From contig SMSO01000006.1 in NCBI GenBank assembly GCA_004764695.1, forward strand, positions 139,859 to 203,858: a stretch of DNA of 64,000 bases, written 5' to 3'. The stretch's first letter is position 1; the number at the start of each line of letters is the position of its first letter. Below are positions 51,575-61,426 of the stretch, piece by piece. Both the position numbers and the translations under genes were made by a program. The stretch comes from Schizochytrium sp. TIO01 (Eukaryota > Sar > Bigyra > Thraustochytrida > Thraustochytriidae). The notes under the pieces were generated by a model. That model ran no database searches and was not told where the DNA came from. It saw nothing but the letters and a program-made list of their open reading frames with translations.

Positions 51575-51889
51575 GTGGTTTGCTAGTAAGGGAAGTCATT
51601 TTATGACTGCCGCAAAAATATAGCCTTTAGAGGGAGGGGAGTTAAAACAATTGAAAAAAGTTAATACACAGCTGCCAAATTAGAGCACCAAGAAAAATGA
51701 GAGCTCTAGCTACGGACCACCGTCCGAGGGGTCTCTTTGCACCGGTTACGAACGCGGGGCGCGCTGAGAGAATTTAACGCTTAGACTAGTCTTGCTGTTC
51801 GTCAGGTTCGCGCACAAACTATCATTCAGCTAGCACACGTTTCACCTTCACAAAATGTGGTAACCTGTTCGCAAAGTGGCTCAAGCAAG
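51575..51889. other. Probable bidirectional promoter region
   Basis: This lies between the start of the CFAP96-like gene (-) and the possible short spliced gene (+). It is higher in GC than the flanking gap (for example GGGGCGCGCTGAG near 51755) and contains several CG dinucleotides. I see no specific element. Confidence 0.35.
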
Positions 51890-52032
51890 ATGTTTGCCTT
51901 GCCGTCCTTTTCGTCTTCCTTGAAAAGCGAATCAGCAACAGAACCAAAGGGTAGGTGGTTTGGTCAGCGTTAGAGAAATTGAAGATGAATCAAACAGGAC
52001 TTTTTAGTGGCCCCAAACCAGTCTTGAAGTAA
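51890..52032 (+). CDS. Possible spliced short peptide gene (31 aa)
   Basis: Exon 1 is 51890-51950, starting ATG after AGCAAG and ending CCAAAGG|GTAGGT. Exon 2 is 51998-52032, after ATCAAACAG. The 47-nt intron fits the size of other introns here. The product would be MFALPSFSSSLKSESATEP plus KGLFSGPKPVLK. It sits in a local GC-rich island of about 430 bp within a 3.6-kb AT-rich gap. After exon 2, another frame is open to 52135 (includes VIVAPDPARPPRGPSTQIE), so an alternative splice could give a longer protein. No homologue is known to me, and a non-coding RNA is possible. Confidence 0.3.
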
Positions 52033-52135
52033 TCGTGGCGCCTGATCCAGCAAGGCCTCCTCGCGGACCGAGCACTCAGATTGAATGCAGCAATGTGAAC
52101 GCTTTGCGTGCTAGAGCTGCAACGACTGCTTTTTA

Positions 52136-55063
52136 ACATCTCTTATATTTTCTGAGTTCTTCCCTTTTTAAAGGGTGTGCAAAGATTCCCAGTAATTAAG
52201 AAGGACATGTGTTTGATGTTCAATATAGGAAAGTTTACCCCTTGGTGAATACACACACTCACTGCCGATTGTTTCTTGTGTTCCCACCTTTCACCTGAAT
52301 CTCGAGGTAGGTACATCTTCTACTGCATATAGAAATGAATCCTTTAGGAATGATCATTAAACTCTCAACCTACTAAGCTTTCGTTAATGAAAATGTCTAA
52401 TAACTTCGATTGACCAAACTGAAGCCATGTATGGAAATAAATGACCCTCAATTTCGAACTCGGTATTTTGCACACCTCAACGGATCCTTTAAAGTCCTTT
52501 TACAAGTGGTACTATTTATTTCTTGAACTGCGTTAATCATGGTGGTTGACCTGAGGCACTCTAACCAAGTGAATCTCCCGCTATCCTATCTTCGATAAGT
52601 ACTGCGGAGGCGGTGCTTCAGGGACTCATGATTATGATTTTATTTTAAAGTTTGTTCGTTGTTTCTCTGCCCGCGTTGCAGGTTCTGAAGTAGCGGTTTC
52701 AAGTAACCATCAAATATAAGTTACTATAAAGGACGTTTCAGATAGCCAGGTGACCAATACTACATACCGTGCCCACTTAAGACTAGGTACTTATCACAAA
52801 GCAACCTCAGGATTTTTGTAGTCTGTTACATATGTGTACTTGAATAACCAGTCCAAAGTATTAGGGCCTAATTTGGAAAATCATAGAGAGTGAAAACGTT
52901 AAGTTAAATGTTACCGCTTCAAAGACACTTACATACATCAACTTCATTGTTGACATGCTTTAACCTGAGTCCTTCCCCAAGTAAAAAGATATCTTTCGCT
53001 CTCATTACTAGTAGTAAATAGACAGAGGTTAATCCTGTCGATTCTTCAACTTGGGTAGAGAGCAATCGCTCCATTAGTTTACAGCATGGTTTGACTTTTA
53101 TCCAAAAAGATTCAACGAATAGTCCTAGATTCTTGGTAATGAGAAATTGAAGTTTTTTGGGTATCTACATATCTATTAAACATCTTTGTATGCAAGCGTA
53201 TTTGCATAGAGAACTAAAACGCTGTTACCATTCCCAAGATATTCCAGGTGTTTATTTTCGAGGATGTTGTCAAACTTTTGATTTTTGCCAGATCCCTTTG
53301 ATGAATCAATACGATTAAGTGCGGCTTGATTAAAATATGAATGGAAAACCTTGACATGTATTACCACCACTCTTGCGAGTCACAGGCATCTCCTTAAAAT
53401 AATCAGCTTGGGTAAGAGCTCAAACCAAAACAATCACTCATTGCGTTTCCACCCACGTATGAGAATGACTCCGTCAATGGGAAACCAGTGACTATTCTGG
53501 CTTGAGGTTCTACCAGGCTAAAATTTGCCAAGGCGTTGCCGTTCCTTTATCAAAACACTTATAAGTACTAAAGCAACTAAAGCAAGAGCCTCAAACCATC
53601 TTTTTGGATGGGTTGAGCAGATGTTTTGCACTAGTTGGTATCGATTAACTTAAAACTTGTGACCATTTCTCCTACTTCGTCCCAAAAGTTTTGAGAATAT
53701 GCTCCAAACTTCTTGCTTTCCTTGATTGGTTAACCATTAATGAGGTAATTAAATCTTTAAACCAATATCTCAAAACCAGATAATACTTCTCTATCCAAAA
53801 TGCCTTTCAGTCACTTGTCTAATATCGCGTCATTTGGATTGTCCAAGCGCAGAAACCTGGGTAGGTTTGCCAAGGTTCGCAAATTGCTGAGGATAGTCTG
53901 GTATTAGTTTCTATGCGACTTAAATATACAAATCCTCATCATTGTTAATGTGCAACGCTCTATTGTATATACCTTGTGAGGAGACCCAGTAGCGTAGATT
54001 TAATTATTTTCAGTGGAAGTCGAGGAGAGTCATCCTTGTTAAAAACAGTAACAAAATTCATAAAGACTTTCAGATTTAAAGCTAAATGTCATCACACGTC
54101 CCACAGTCAAAGCCATTTATCTTATAAAATGCATTTCAAAAAACTCGCTAACACAATGTTTTTGTGAGGAGAAAAATAGTTTTCCCCCATATTTTCGCAG
54201 CTGGCAGATATGCCTTTTGCCTATACCTAGTTATGTATCGAGTTAAAAAATAATTTGCCAGATTTAAAGGGTCTATTTAAAGGCCTAATGGTTGAAAACT
54301 TAGATGCAGAAAACTCACTAATCTCTCATTATGTTTCAGGCTTTTTCTTCTTCTTCTTCTTCTTATATGAATTAATTCACTTTATTTTTAAATCTAAAAA
54401 AGTGTGTTAGAAGGTATTATCTGCCATGATGTTACTAGTAGTTCATATTATACGCAATGCACAGTGTAGAGTTAACTATGTACCCACCTACTGTGCGATC
54501 TTTCAAGAACGAAGGGAACATTAAAGAACGTGGAAGCGCGCTTGGCAACTTCGAGTTGTCAGCCAATGCAAATGCGTGCGTGGTTCAGTATTTGTAGATT
54601 AAAAATTACTTTTGCAAGTAGAAGCCAGGTCGGAAAGTACAGCAGTGGGCAATACGCGACAGACAGTTCTCGCTTGCTTTCAAGCTGCGCACATGCCGCT
54701 AGCTAGATGCAGACTGTGTTGCAGTGGTGGAATGGGTACTGTAGTACTTGTTTCGATGACCAAATTGATACTCATGAGCAGGGCAGTCAGGTTTTATAAA
54801 ATTATTCGAATGCTCATGTTGGGAGTGGTAACTTATTGTCGGCCCTCGCCCGCGTCGTCATCCAGCTTAACTTGAAGACGAACCATCGCCTGTTAGGCAA
54901 ATTGGAGAGTCATGCAGGTGCGGACATAATTCTCTGATACATAGGTTGTATGTATAAGATGTTTGGTTACCCAACTTGAAGGCAAAGGACTGACAAAAGT
55001 GATAGTTATCCCCAACGCGTGCTTAATGTAATACGCAAACAAAGAGCCTTAATTTTTAAAAAA
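52136..55063. other. 3-kb AT-rich gap with a dispersed repeat
   Basis: No gene supported. It has a repeat copy with an inverted partner (53378-53510), a TTC run at 54345-54362, and a block at 54600-54880 of higher GC where a plus-strand frame is open without a good start. That block could be a 5' exon or regulatory region of the downstream sterol-dehydrogenase-like gene. Confidence 0.45.
53378..53510. repeat. Dispersed short repeat with inverted partner
   Basis: The left part (53378-53445) reads AGTCACAGGCATCTCC, 12 bases, then AGCTTGGGTAAGAGCTCAAACC and AAAACAATCACTCATTG. It matches the copy at 59160-59230 in order and spacing. A reversed, diverged copy of the second half lies at about 53475-53510 (minus strand: CCTCAAGCCAGAATAGTCAC), so the unit could fold back on itself. 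Confidence 0.5.
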
Positions 55064-55129
55064 ATGTTAAGAGCACTCCTGATTCAGGCTGCAAATAAGC
55101 AAATAACGAAAGCACCTTCTTCTTCAAAA

Positions 55130-55132
55130 CAA

Positions 55133-55170
<38 letters not shown>

Positions 55171-55171
55171 C
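55130..55171 (+). repeat. CAA/CAG tract just before a start codon
   Basis: A 42-bp run of CAA and CAG triplets ends nine bases before the ATG of the sterol-dehydrogenase-like gene. It lies in the presumed 5' UTR. In another frame it would be poly-Gln of an upstream frame starting at ATG 55064 and overlapping the main start. Confidence 0.85.
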
Positions 55172-55179
55172 TATCAAGC

Positions 55180-56499
55180 ATGTCCTCTCCACTCAGCTCT
55201 CTCGGGCTTGCTGTCACGACTGGCGTTGCCGCCCTTGCCGTGCCTTCGGAAACCCGCTGGTCTCCTCAATATGCGGCCAAGTTGTGTCTAGGCTTTTTAT
55301 CTTTGTACTTCTTGCTCAAGAAGGAGAAGCTCCCGGCAAAAGCCAACGTGGAGCTAGACCCCACTGCTGTAGAGTCCTGGAAAAAGGTTGATGTTGAGGC
55401 TATTTTAAAGGAGAAGACGCCATGCACAGGCAAGCAGTACCTGGTGGTTGGAGCTGGATTTCTCGGTAAAAGAATTATCCATATGCTTCTCTTGCGAGGT
55501 GAAACTCGCGTGCGGGCAATGGATCTTGACCCACGTGCTTGCGAATGCTTTGGGGATAAGGTCGAGTTTATTCAAGGCAATGTGACCAATGTCACGGACC
55601 TTGAGCATGCGTGCAAAGGCATCGATACAGTTTTTTGTACGTTTGCCGTAATCCGCTTTATGGATGGACTGGCAAACGAAGTATCCCTTTCCTATGACAT
55701 CAATGTCAAGGGTACTGCTCTACTTCTCGAGGCAGCCAAGACGGCGGGGGTGAAGGAGTTCATCCAAACCTCTACATCTAATGTGTGCTTACCTAAGACT
55801 GGCACGAACGGCAAAGTTCTTGATGAAACCTCTCCCTATGTTACACGCGAGACGTCTCCTAACCATTATGGCTGGACTAAGGCTCTTGCAGAGCAGAGTG
55901 TCATTGCAGCTAACTCGGCATCGATGCGGACTGTATCCGTGCGTCCCTGCAGTGGAATCTTCGGCGCTCGTGACAACCTTTCGATGCAGCTTCGCCTCGA
56001 GACAAACAAAGCGGAATACCTCTCCCGAGGCTTCGCTGCCTATATCGACTGGGTCTACGTAGAGAACGTTGCGTACGGTCACCTCTTGGCGGAAGCCGGT
56101 CTTCATAAAGATCATCCCGAGTCTGTGGCAGGAGAAATATTTTGCATCTCCAATTTGGAGCCGCTGCGCACCTTTGACCTCGATATCCTCTTAGGCAAGA
56201 TCAACCCTGCTGGCCTCGTACTGAGCACTACGCCAACTCTTGTAATGTATTTGATTGCTTACATCATTGGTATTCGCAATCGCCTGTATGAACCTAGGAG
56301 TCGCACGAAGCTTGGCCCTATCGATATGCTCACACCGGTAACCATGTCATTTATCAACATTAGCTACGTCTTCTCCAGTGCAAAGGCGCAGAAGGTGCTG
56401 GGTTACAAGCCTCTATATACTGTCCAGGAGGCTATATACAAGTCTGTGGAAGAACACAACCACGATGGCGCCTTGCTTCCTGCTTTGTCTACTCAATAA
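55180..56499 (+). CDS. 3-beta-hydroxysteroid dehydrogenase/sterol-4-alpha-carboxylate 3-dehydrogenase-like enzyme
   Basis: 439 residues from ATG 55180. It is an extended SDR: the NAD(P) motif VVGAGFLGKRI (about 88-98) follows a hydrophobic N-terminal segment (AAKLCLGFLSLYFLL), which may anchor it to the ER. An acidic residue after strand 2 (RAMDLDP) favours NAD. TFAVIRFMDG and SYDINVKGTALLLEAAKTAGVKEF are typical of the 3-beta-HSD family. Catalytic Tyr230 and Lys234 lie in HYGWTKALAE. RPCSGIFGARD corresponds to the family's RPxxIFGxGD substrate loop. A hydrophobic segment near the C-terminus (LVMYLIAYIIGI) is a likely membrane-associated part. The expected reaction is oxidation of a 3-beta-hydroxyl on a sterol or carboxysterol (ERG26/NSDHL type), but the exact substrate cannot be read. 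Confidence 0.88.
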   Translation: MSSPLSSLGLAVTTGVAALAVPSETRWSPQYAAKLCLGFLSLYFLLKKEKLPAKANVELDPTAVESWKKVDVEAILKEKTPCTGKQYLVVGAGFLGKRIIHMLLLRGETRVRAMDLDPRACECFGDKVEFIQGNVTNVTDLEHACKGIDTVFCTFAVIRFMDGLANEVSLSYDINVKGTALLLEAAKTAGVKEFIQTSTSNVCLPKTGTNGKVLDETSPYVTRETSPNHYGWTKALAEQSVIAANSASMRTVSVRPCSGIFGARDNLSMQLRLETNKAEYLSRGFAAYIDWVYVENVAYGHLLAEAGLHKDHPESVAGEIFCISNLEPLRTFDLDILLGKINPAGLVLSTTPTLVMYLIAYIIGIRNRLYEPRSRTKLGPIDMLTPVTMSFINISYVFSSAKAQKVLGYKPLYTVQEAIYKSVEEHNHDGALLPALSTQ

Positions 56500-57125
56500 G
56501 AAAATCTTATGTTGCATTTTTTAGATGTTACACTCAGAGGTTTGATGCATTGCCTTGTCCCTAGGAAGCTCATTGAGTGTATAAATAAGCACAAGTCTAA
56601 TGCGAGTTTATCTACTTCCCACAAAGGTTGTGCAAGCCAATTTCTAGATTGGTCAATTAAGGCTGGTTAGAAGTTTGAAGTTTGTCTTTTGATTTTTGAC
56701 TCAGCATCCTGCCTTTTCGCAAATTAAAGAATTGCCAAACTCGACGTCAATGAAGGAAAGATAGTTCATTAAATCTAAAGAGGGGTAGAGTTGGAATGTG
56801 CAAGAAAAATCAGAAATTTGACATTTATGGAAGCTCAGCCAAGTTGGAGACAGCCACAGAGTGAAATTAATTGGATCATACAACACCAGTGAAATAAAAG
56901 CTGTAATATCGTCTCTCACATGTGGTACACTGGCAAAGTAAAAATGCGCGCCCCTCTTTCGAACTGACTTGTCAGAACAGAAGGAATACGTAAAATTGGT
57001 ACAGCTCGCCCACCTCGCTAGAAAGCGACGGCCAACCTTTTCATGTTTTAGGCCTTTTTTTTCAACATCTGGTACAAACGAGCGAAAAATAACAAAACAG
57101 GCAACGAACAAAAAATACACAAAGA
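56500..57125. other. Convergent intergenic region
   Basis: 626 bp between two convergent genes. A minus-strand frame (57156-56701, 151 codons) is open and includes a hydrophobic segment (IFVYFLFVACFVIF), but it starts at TTG inside the neighbouring gene and has no match. I treat it as probable 3' UTR. Confidence 0.45.
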
Positions 57126-58154
57126 TCAGAGGACGACATTGTAGCCATAGTTCCAAGAAACACGCTCAAGGTCACTCGTAGAACTGTCATCGAGAGGGCG
57201 GTTAATTGAAGACTTGATGTTGGACGCACGGCGGGTGCGAGCTGCCACAGCCTGGAATAATGGGCCAGAGCGACACTCGTCGCACTGAAGGCATGGGTTG
57301 AGTCGAAAGGGGCCATTCTCGTACATATAAGCCTTGCAGATGTTTTCGCCGTTGACAGTGTTCTGACAAGTTTCACAAAAGTTCTTGTTAAGAAGATGGC
57401 AGAAAGCGTTGAGTTTGCCACAAGTCACTTTCGTAGCCTCGTTAGGTGCACTATTACGATAGCCAAAACAAGTGGCAGCACAGCCTTGGGCTGTAGATAT
57501 TGTGTTCCAAAACCAAATGTCTCGGCATTTGTACTTCAGACCAGTGCCTCCCATGCATTCCATTCCATTTTGGATTTCAATATCACTGAGGCCAAAAGTG
57601 AGGTAGTCAATGAGTGAAGACATTGCACATGATTTGGTCAAGTCTGTCATTGTCTCACGAGTTCGGATGTATACAGCTAAAGATTGGACTGTGGAGCAGG
57701 CACCACATTGACCTGTGTGAGTCACGAATTTGCTGAGGTACTCTCCATTGCTGTTTTCTCCAGATTCATCTTCAGTGTCAGCCAGATCCGAAGTCAGTCG
57801 GTACACAAGCTGTGGTGAGGACTCATTGCCATAGCTGAGTACTTCCACATAACAGTCTACATTCTCCTGGACCTGAAGAGCATGGTTCTCAATGTTTACC
57901 ATTGCATACGGGTTCACAGAAATAGTGTCATAGAGCCCTTCCTCCTCACAATTTGTGCACTCAGAGTTCTCCAATACGTTGAGGAGAGAGTTAAACCCAT
58001 ACAAAGTGGGCCCAATGCCAGATCTTGTCACAATCTCCTGAATGTACTCTTCCAAAGAAACTTGTACTGTACTAGTCGCTTCTGCGTTGTGCAAAACGCC
58101 AGCTAAGAGCACGACCACCATGGCCATCAAGGTCCATTCTGCTCCATGACTCAT
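57126..58154 (-). CDS. Secreted Cys-rich protein of unknown function
   Basis: 342 residues from ATG 58154; the frame extends to a GTG 22 codons upstream, but this ATG gives a proper signal peptide (MSHGAEWTLMAMVVVLLAGV, cleavage probably after NAEA). No later membrane helix is evident. The mature part has about 20 Cys, including HTGQCGACSTVQSLAVYI, TAQGCAATCFGYRN, CETC and CLQCDECRSG, so it is a disulfide-bonded extracellular protein. The CGACSxxQxLAVY pattern I associate, without certainty, with uncharacterised secreted proteins of algae and stramenopiles. Two putative N-glycosylation sites occur (for example NESS). The C-terminal RTRRAS is a possible processing site. Function unknown. Confidence 0.8.
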   Translation of the reverse strand: MSHGAEWTLMAMVVVLLAGVLHNAEATSTVQVSLEEYIQEIVTRSGIGPTLYGFNSLLNVLENSECTNCEEEGLYDTISVNPYAMVNIENHALQVQENVDCYVEVLSYGNESSPQLVYRLTSDLADTEDESGENSNGEYLSKFVTHTGQCGACSTVQSLAVYIRTRETMTDLTKSCAMSSLIDYLTFGLSDIEIQNGMECMGGTGLKYKCRDIWFWNTISTAQGCAATCFGYRNSAPNEATKVTCGKLNAFCHLLNKNFCETCQNTVNGENICKAYMYENGPFRLNPCLQCDECRSGPLFQAVAARTRRASNIKSSINRPLDDSSTSDLERVSWNYGYNVVL

Positions 58155-59710
58155 TGTCACTCTAACCTTGAGGATAGAAGTGCAACTTCCAACGGCCAAG
58201 CAGAGGATATCTCCAGGCACGGTGACTTTCTTAAGGCTGCTACTTCGCTCGTGGTTGTGTCACGCGTTGGACTCTCACTCGGCTATGAAAGCGGGGGTAA
58301 ATGCTTTCTTTCTGTGCACGTGTATGCTGCAGAGTAGTAATCGCTTTATTGTTGTTAGTACTTAGCTAGACACTACTACCACCAGGTGCAGAATTGCTAC
58401 TCGGCTAGCTGCCTTTTTTTCTCCATGCTCTACAAACGTGGAAGAAGTTTAAGGCTACGTTCCTCTCTTGAGATACAGCTCCAGATATATTTTGTGTGAT
58501 TCTACCGAGATACTGTGCCTTGTTGATACCATATGTGAAGGTACGTCTTGGAGGCTGATGATGATGATGAGACTAAATTGATTTTTTTCTTAATTAAATT
58601 AAAATACCTACCTGTGTAAATGGAATGATACCACTAATCTCCATATTTATATTTATTTCTTTAAAATTAAAAATTAATACAAAAAGTTTCAAGAGTTTTT
58701 TCTGAAAAGTAAGAAAGGTTCCCTGCACAGCCTGACTAGTGGATAGTAGTAATTACTATATAAAAAGTTATTTTTCTCTTTATGATTGCCCAAACCCTCT
58801 TTTAGGAAAGGGGAGAAAAGCTGCTTGATCCCTTTGTTCTTATATATATATATAATTATTATTTTTTCAAATCAATGAAATTAAAATTTAAAAGATGCTG
58901 TCCGTCTACGTACGGCCCGTCTTTCCGCCTGCTTGCCTGATTATATCTATTCAGCATTGATTTCCCTACACTTGGCTTTTCAGTTTCTTTCATCGGTCAG
59001 AGATCCTGACCAAAGTTGCATTTTGAGCAACGATGCATATGCTTAATAACCCCCCCAAATAATAAAAGGGTTGAATTTCTATATTCAAAACCTTCATTCG
59101 ACTACATACAAGTTTTGTTCAGAACTCAAGCTTTTTTGCCAAACAGGGCCATTCTCACTAGTCAGCGGTAGCAAGATAAAGTCTTTTAGCTTGCGTAAAA
59201 AACTCAAGACAAAATAATCACTCAATGTACGAAACCCAGTCCTTTCATGATTGGTACTCATGACAAACGTCAAGGGGAGCAGGTTTGGCCTTCTTGTAAG
59301 TGACCAAAACGACGGAGCATGGCCAGTACTTTGTCCAAGGATATACAAAGCAAGCCGTTTACGACCAACCTTGGTGTGGTGCAAGGAACAATGCGAGCTA
59401 TATTTTAAAGGCAAACAACAAGGAAGGGTATGCCAGTGGTTAATATCAAGATGGTGTTGATGAAAAGAGACTGAGGTACAAAACAAAGAGCTACTACTGC
59501 TGATTTTGCACCACACAACATTTTAAAATTTTAACAGTAACATATATCATTGCCAACAAAAGGTTGGCTACACACTCGTTGGGTCCTCTCCCACCAAAAT
59601 AAAACAAGCGGCAGATCACACAGCCATGTACAAAGCTATTTAAGATCAAACCAGAACGGATATAAATCCAACAAAATCAACACAATTTACGATGCCCTGC
59701 CACAGCAGGA
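58155..59710. other. Intergenic region with repeat copy and ambiguous open frames
   Basis: 1.6 kb upstream of the secreted-protein gene and downstream of the protease gene. It includes a TA tract (58842-58856), a dispersed-repeat copy at 59160-59230 and, around 59250-59515, frames open on both strands: plus ATG at about 59260 with GLLVSDQNDGAWPVLCPRIY, minus without ATG at 59516-59094. Neither is recognised. Confidence 0.4.
59160..59230 (+). repeat. Dispersed short repeat copy
   Basis: It reads AGTCAGCGGTAGC, a short spacer, AGCTTGCGTAAAAAACTCAAG and ACAAAATAATCACTCAATG. Order and spacing match the copy at 53378-53445 with about 75% identity by eye. Both are intergenic and non-coding. Confidence 0.5.
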
Positions 59711-61231
59711 TCACGAGTGTCGTTCCATATAGTCATACAGAGCCGAGTCAAGATTTCCGTCATGGTCTTCGAGGTATTCAAGGAGAACTTCGTCAGACTC
59801 CGCCTTGACATGTTTCCGAAACTGAGGAATCTCTTTTAAGCGATTTCTGAACTCTGGAAGTAGGTTGTCATATTTATCTTTTGGAGCTGTACGACGCTCA
59901 ACAGTTCCACGAAAAGCCTCGAGCTTCATTTCAGCAAGTTTCTCCTCACGATTTTCACGTCGAATCTTGCGCACAAATAATGCAACGCCAAGAGCAAGAA
60001 GTACACCAATTGACACCGCAACGCCAACATAGATTGAGTCTTGTTTAGACAACCCTCCGTCGCTGGAGGACCCGGAGCTTGTTGAGAACGAATAAGTACT
60101 TGCGTAAAAAGACTCACTTTGGCATCCATTTTCTACCGTGCAAAATTCACTGTTTGCGTAGGTTGAGCACGGCGTATTGTAAGCAAGGTCACACTCCACA
60201 GAGTAAGGCTCGAGGTAGTTGGCCTGGGTGAGAAGGTTGCATGCTCCGTATGGTCGTGACGAATTAGCTACATTTCGTGCAAGACGTACATAACCATCTT
60301 CTCCCCACGCAGGACCCCATGAATTCTTGGCAATGTAGTAGTCCTTGCCATCCTCTGTACCATAACCAACTAAAAGAAGGGCGTGGTCAACACTATCCTC
60401 TGTATCGCAGTCCATCGAGTCAAGGATTCCACCCGTATACTCCAGAAAAGGATCATTATAACCTGCTACCGCTACGGACACGGGGCCAACATCCAACGCT
60501 GCAATGAGCGCCGCCTCGGTACGTGGCGAGAGCGAAGCAATCGATGTGCTTTCGTTGAGAGCAAAAACACCCTGACGAGTGTATGTACTTGAGCAGAACG
60601 TGTCATCATCAGCAGCTGTATCGCGTTTGTTTTGTGCGCTTTCAGTGAGAATATACGGGTAAAGTTCTTCCGTGTAGAAGTTGCCCTGCCACCCAACAAT
60701 TGCAGTATACTGATTCCCGCCGGTGCAAGCCTGATTAATATCGTTTCTGGAGCAGTCCATGACTTGCTGTTCTGAAATCGAAATCAACGTTCCGTAGTCA
60801 ATCGCATAACGAGACTCAATCAACCCTGTCGTCACGAAGGCCCAGCACGTGCCACAGGACCCCTGGTATTTTACATCTGATATTACGCCTTGGTCCCGCC
60901 AGTCTACAATGACCTCCGTGGTTGAAGCCCTTACAGAGACCTTCGTAGATTTCACATTTACTATCGTGCTACTATTTTTGCTGTCGTTCGCCACATCGCT
61001 ATCGCCGATGCTGCTGTCTTCTGAGGTTTCCTTGTCGTCATAAGAGGGCTCCGCCTCGGTTGAGTTCAAAACTGTGAAACCGTGACGGTGGGTCTCTGCA
61101 AAGACACGACGGAACTCGGGGTTTAAGAATGGGTTTGTTCCGGCATCCAGCTTGCGCTCGAATTCTGAAAGCCTGAATCGCGCACCAAAGGGATCGCCGC
61201 CGCTGCTGAGTCTGCCTCCATCCCTTGTCAT
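59711..61231 (-). CDS. Papain-family (C1A) cysteine protease with C-terminal membrane helix and cytosolic tail
   Basis: 506 residues from the first in-frame ATG, at 61231. A short propeptide-like N-terminus (ARFRLSEFERKLD) is followed by an acidic Ser-rich stretch. The mature protease starts near VDWRDQGVISDVKYQGSC. The active site is complete: Gln and Cys in YQGSCGTCWAF (Cys about 128), His about 281 in VDHALLLVGYG, Asn about 303 in KNSWGPAWGEDGY. After a Cys-rich segment comes one membrane helix at about 400-422 (IYVGVAVSIGVLLALGVALFV) and a basic stop-transfer KIRRENREEK. The 80-residue tail ends in helices resembling a UBA/CUE fold (SDEVLLEYLEDHDGNLDSALYDYM). No signal peptide is visible, so a 5' exon may be missing. 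It is likely an endolysosomal or vacuolar protease. Confidence 0.88.
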   Translation of the reverse strand: MTRDGGRLSSGGDPFGARFRLSEFERKLDAGTNPFLNPEFRRVFAETHRHGFTVLNSTEAEPSYDDKETSEDSSIGDSDVANDSKNSSTIVNVKSTKVSVRASTTEVIVDWRDQGVISDVKYQGSCGTCWAFVTTGLIESRYAIDYGTLISISEQQVMDCSRNDINQACTGGNQYTAIVGWQGNFYTEELYPYILTESAQNKRDTAADDDTFCSSTYTRQGVFALNESTSIASLSPRTEAALIAALDVGPVSVAVAGYNDPFLEYTGGILDSMDCDTEDSVDHALLLVGYGTEDGKDYYIAKNSWGPAWGEDGYVRLARNVANSSRPYGACNLLTQANYLEPYSVECDLAYNTPCSTYANSEFCTVENGCQSESFYASTYSFSTSSGSSSDGGLSKQDSIYVGVAVSIGVLLALGVALFVRKIRRENREEKLAEMKLEAFRGTVERRTAPKDKYDNLLPEFRNRLKEIPQFRKHVKAESDEVLLEYLEDHDGNLDSALYDYMERHS

Positions 61232-61426
61232 CTTGATCAATATCGAAAGATTTCGACTTAAAGGTTAGCAACTAGCGTCGAAGCCTCCAGCGAACAGCAC
61301 GTAGACCACTTAGATTCCGAAAGGGAATCCTAAGCAATGGTCAGGGTTGCCGCGAGGCCACACGAGGAGCGGTACTGGAGTTTTGTTTGCTTCTCTTCTC
61401 GCTTTGGTTTAGGTTGGTTTGATAGA

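Noticed and set aside
56701-57156. 151-codon minus-strand frame with a hydrophobic segment
   Set aside because: It begins at TTG inside the secreted-protein gene in another frame, has no ATG near its start and no match, so it is probably 3' UTR.
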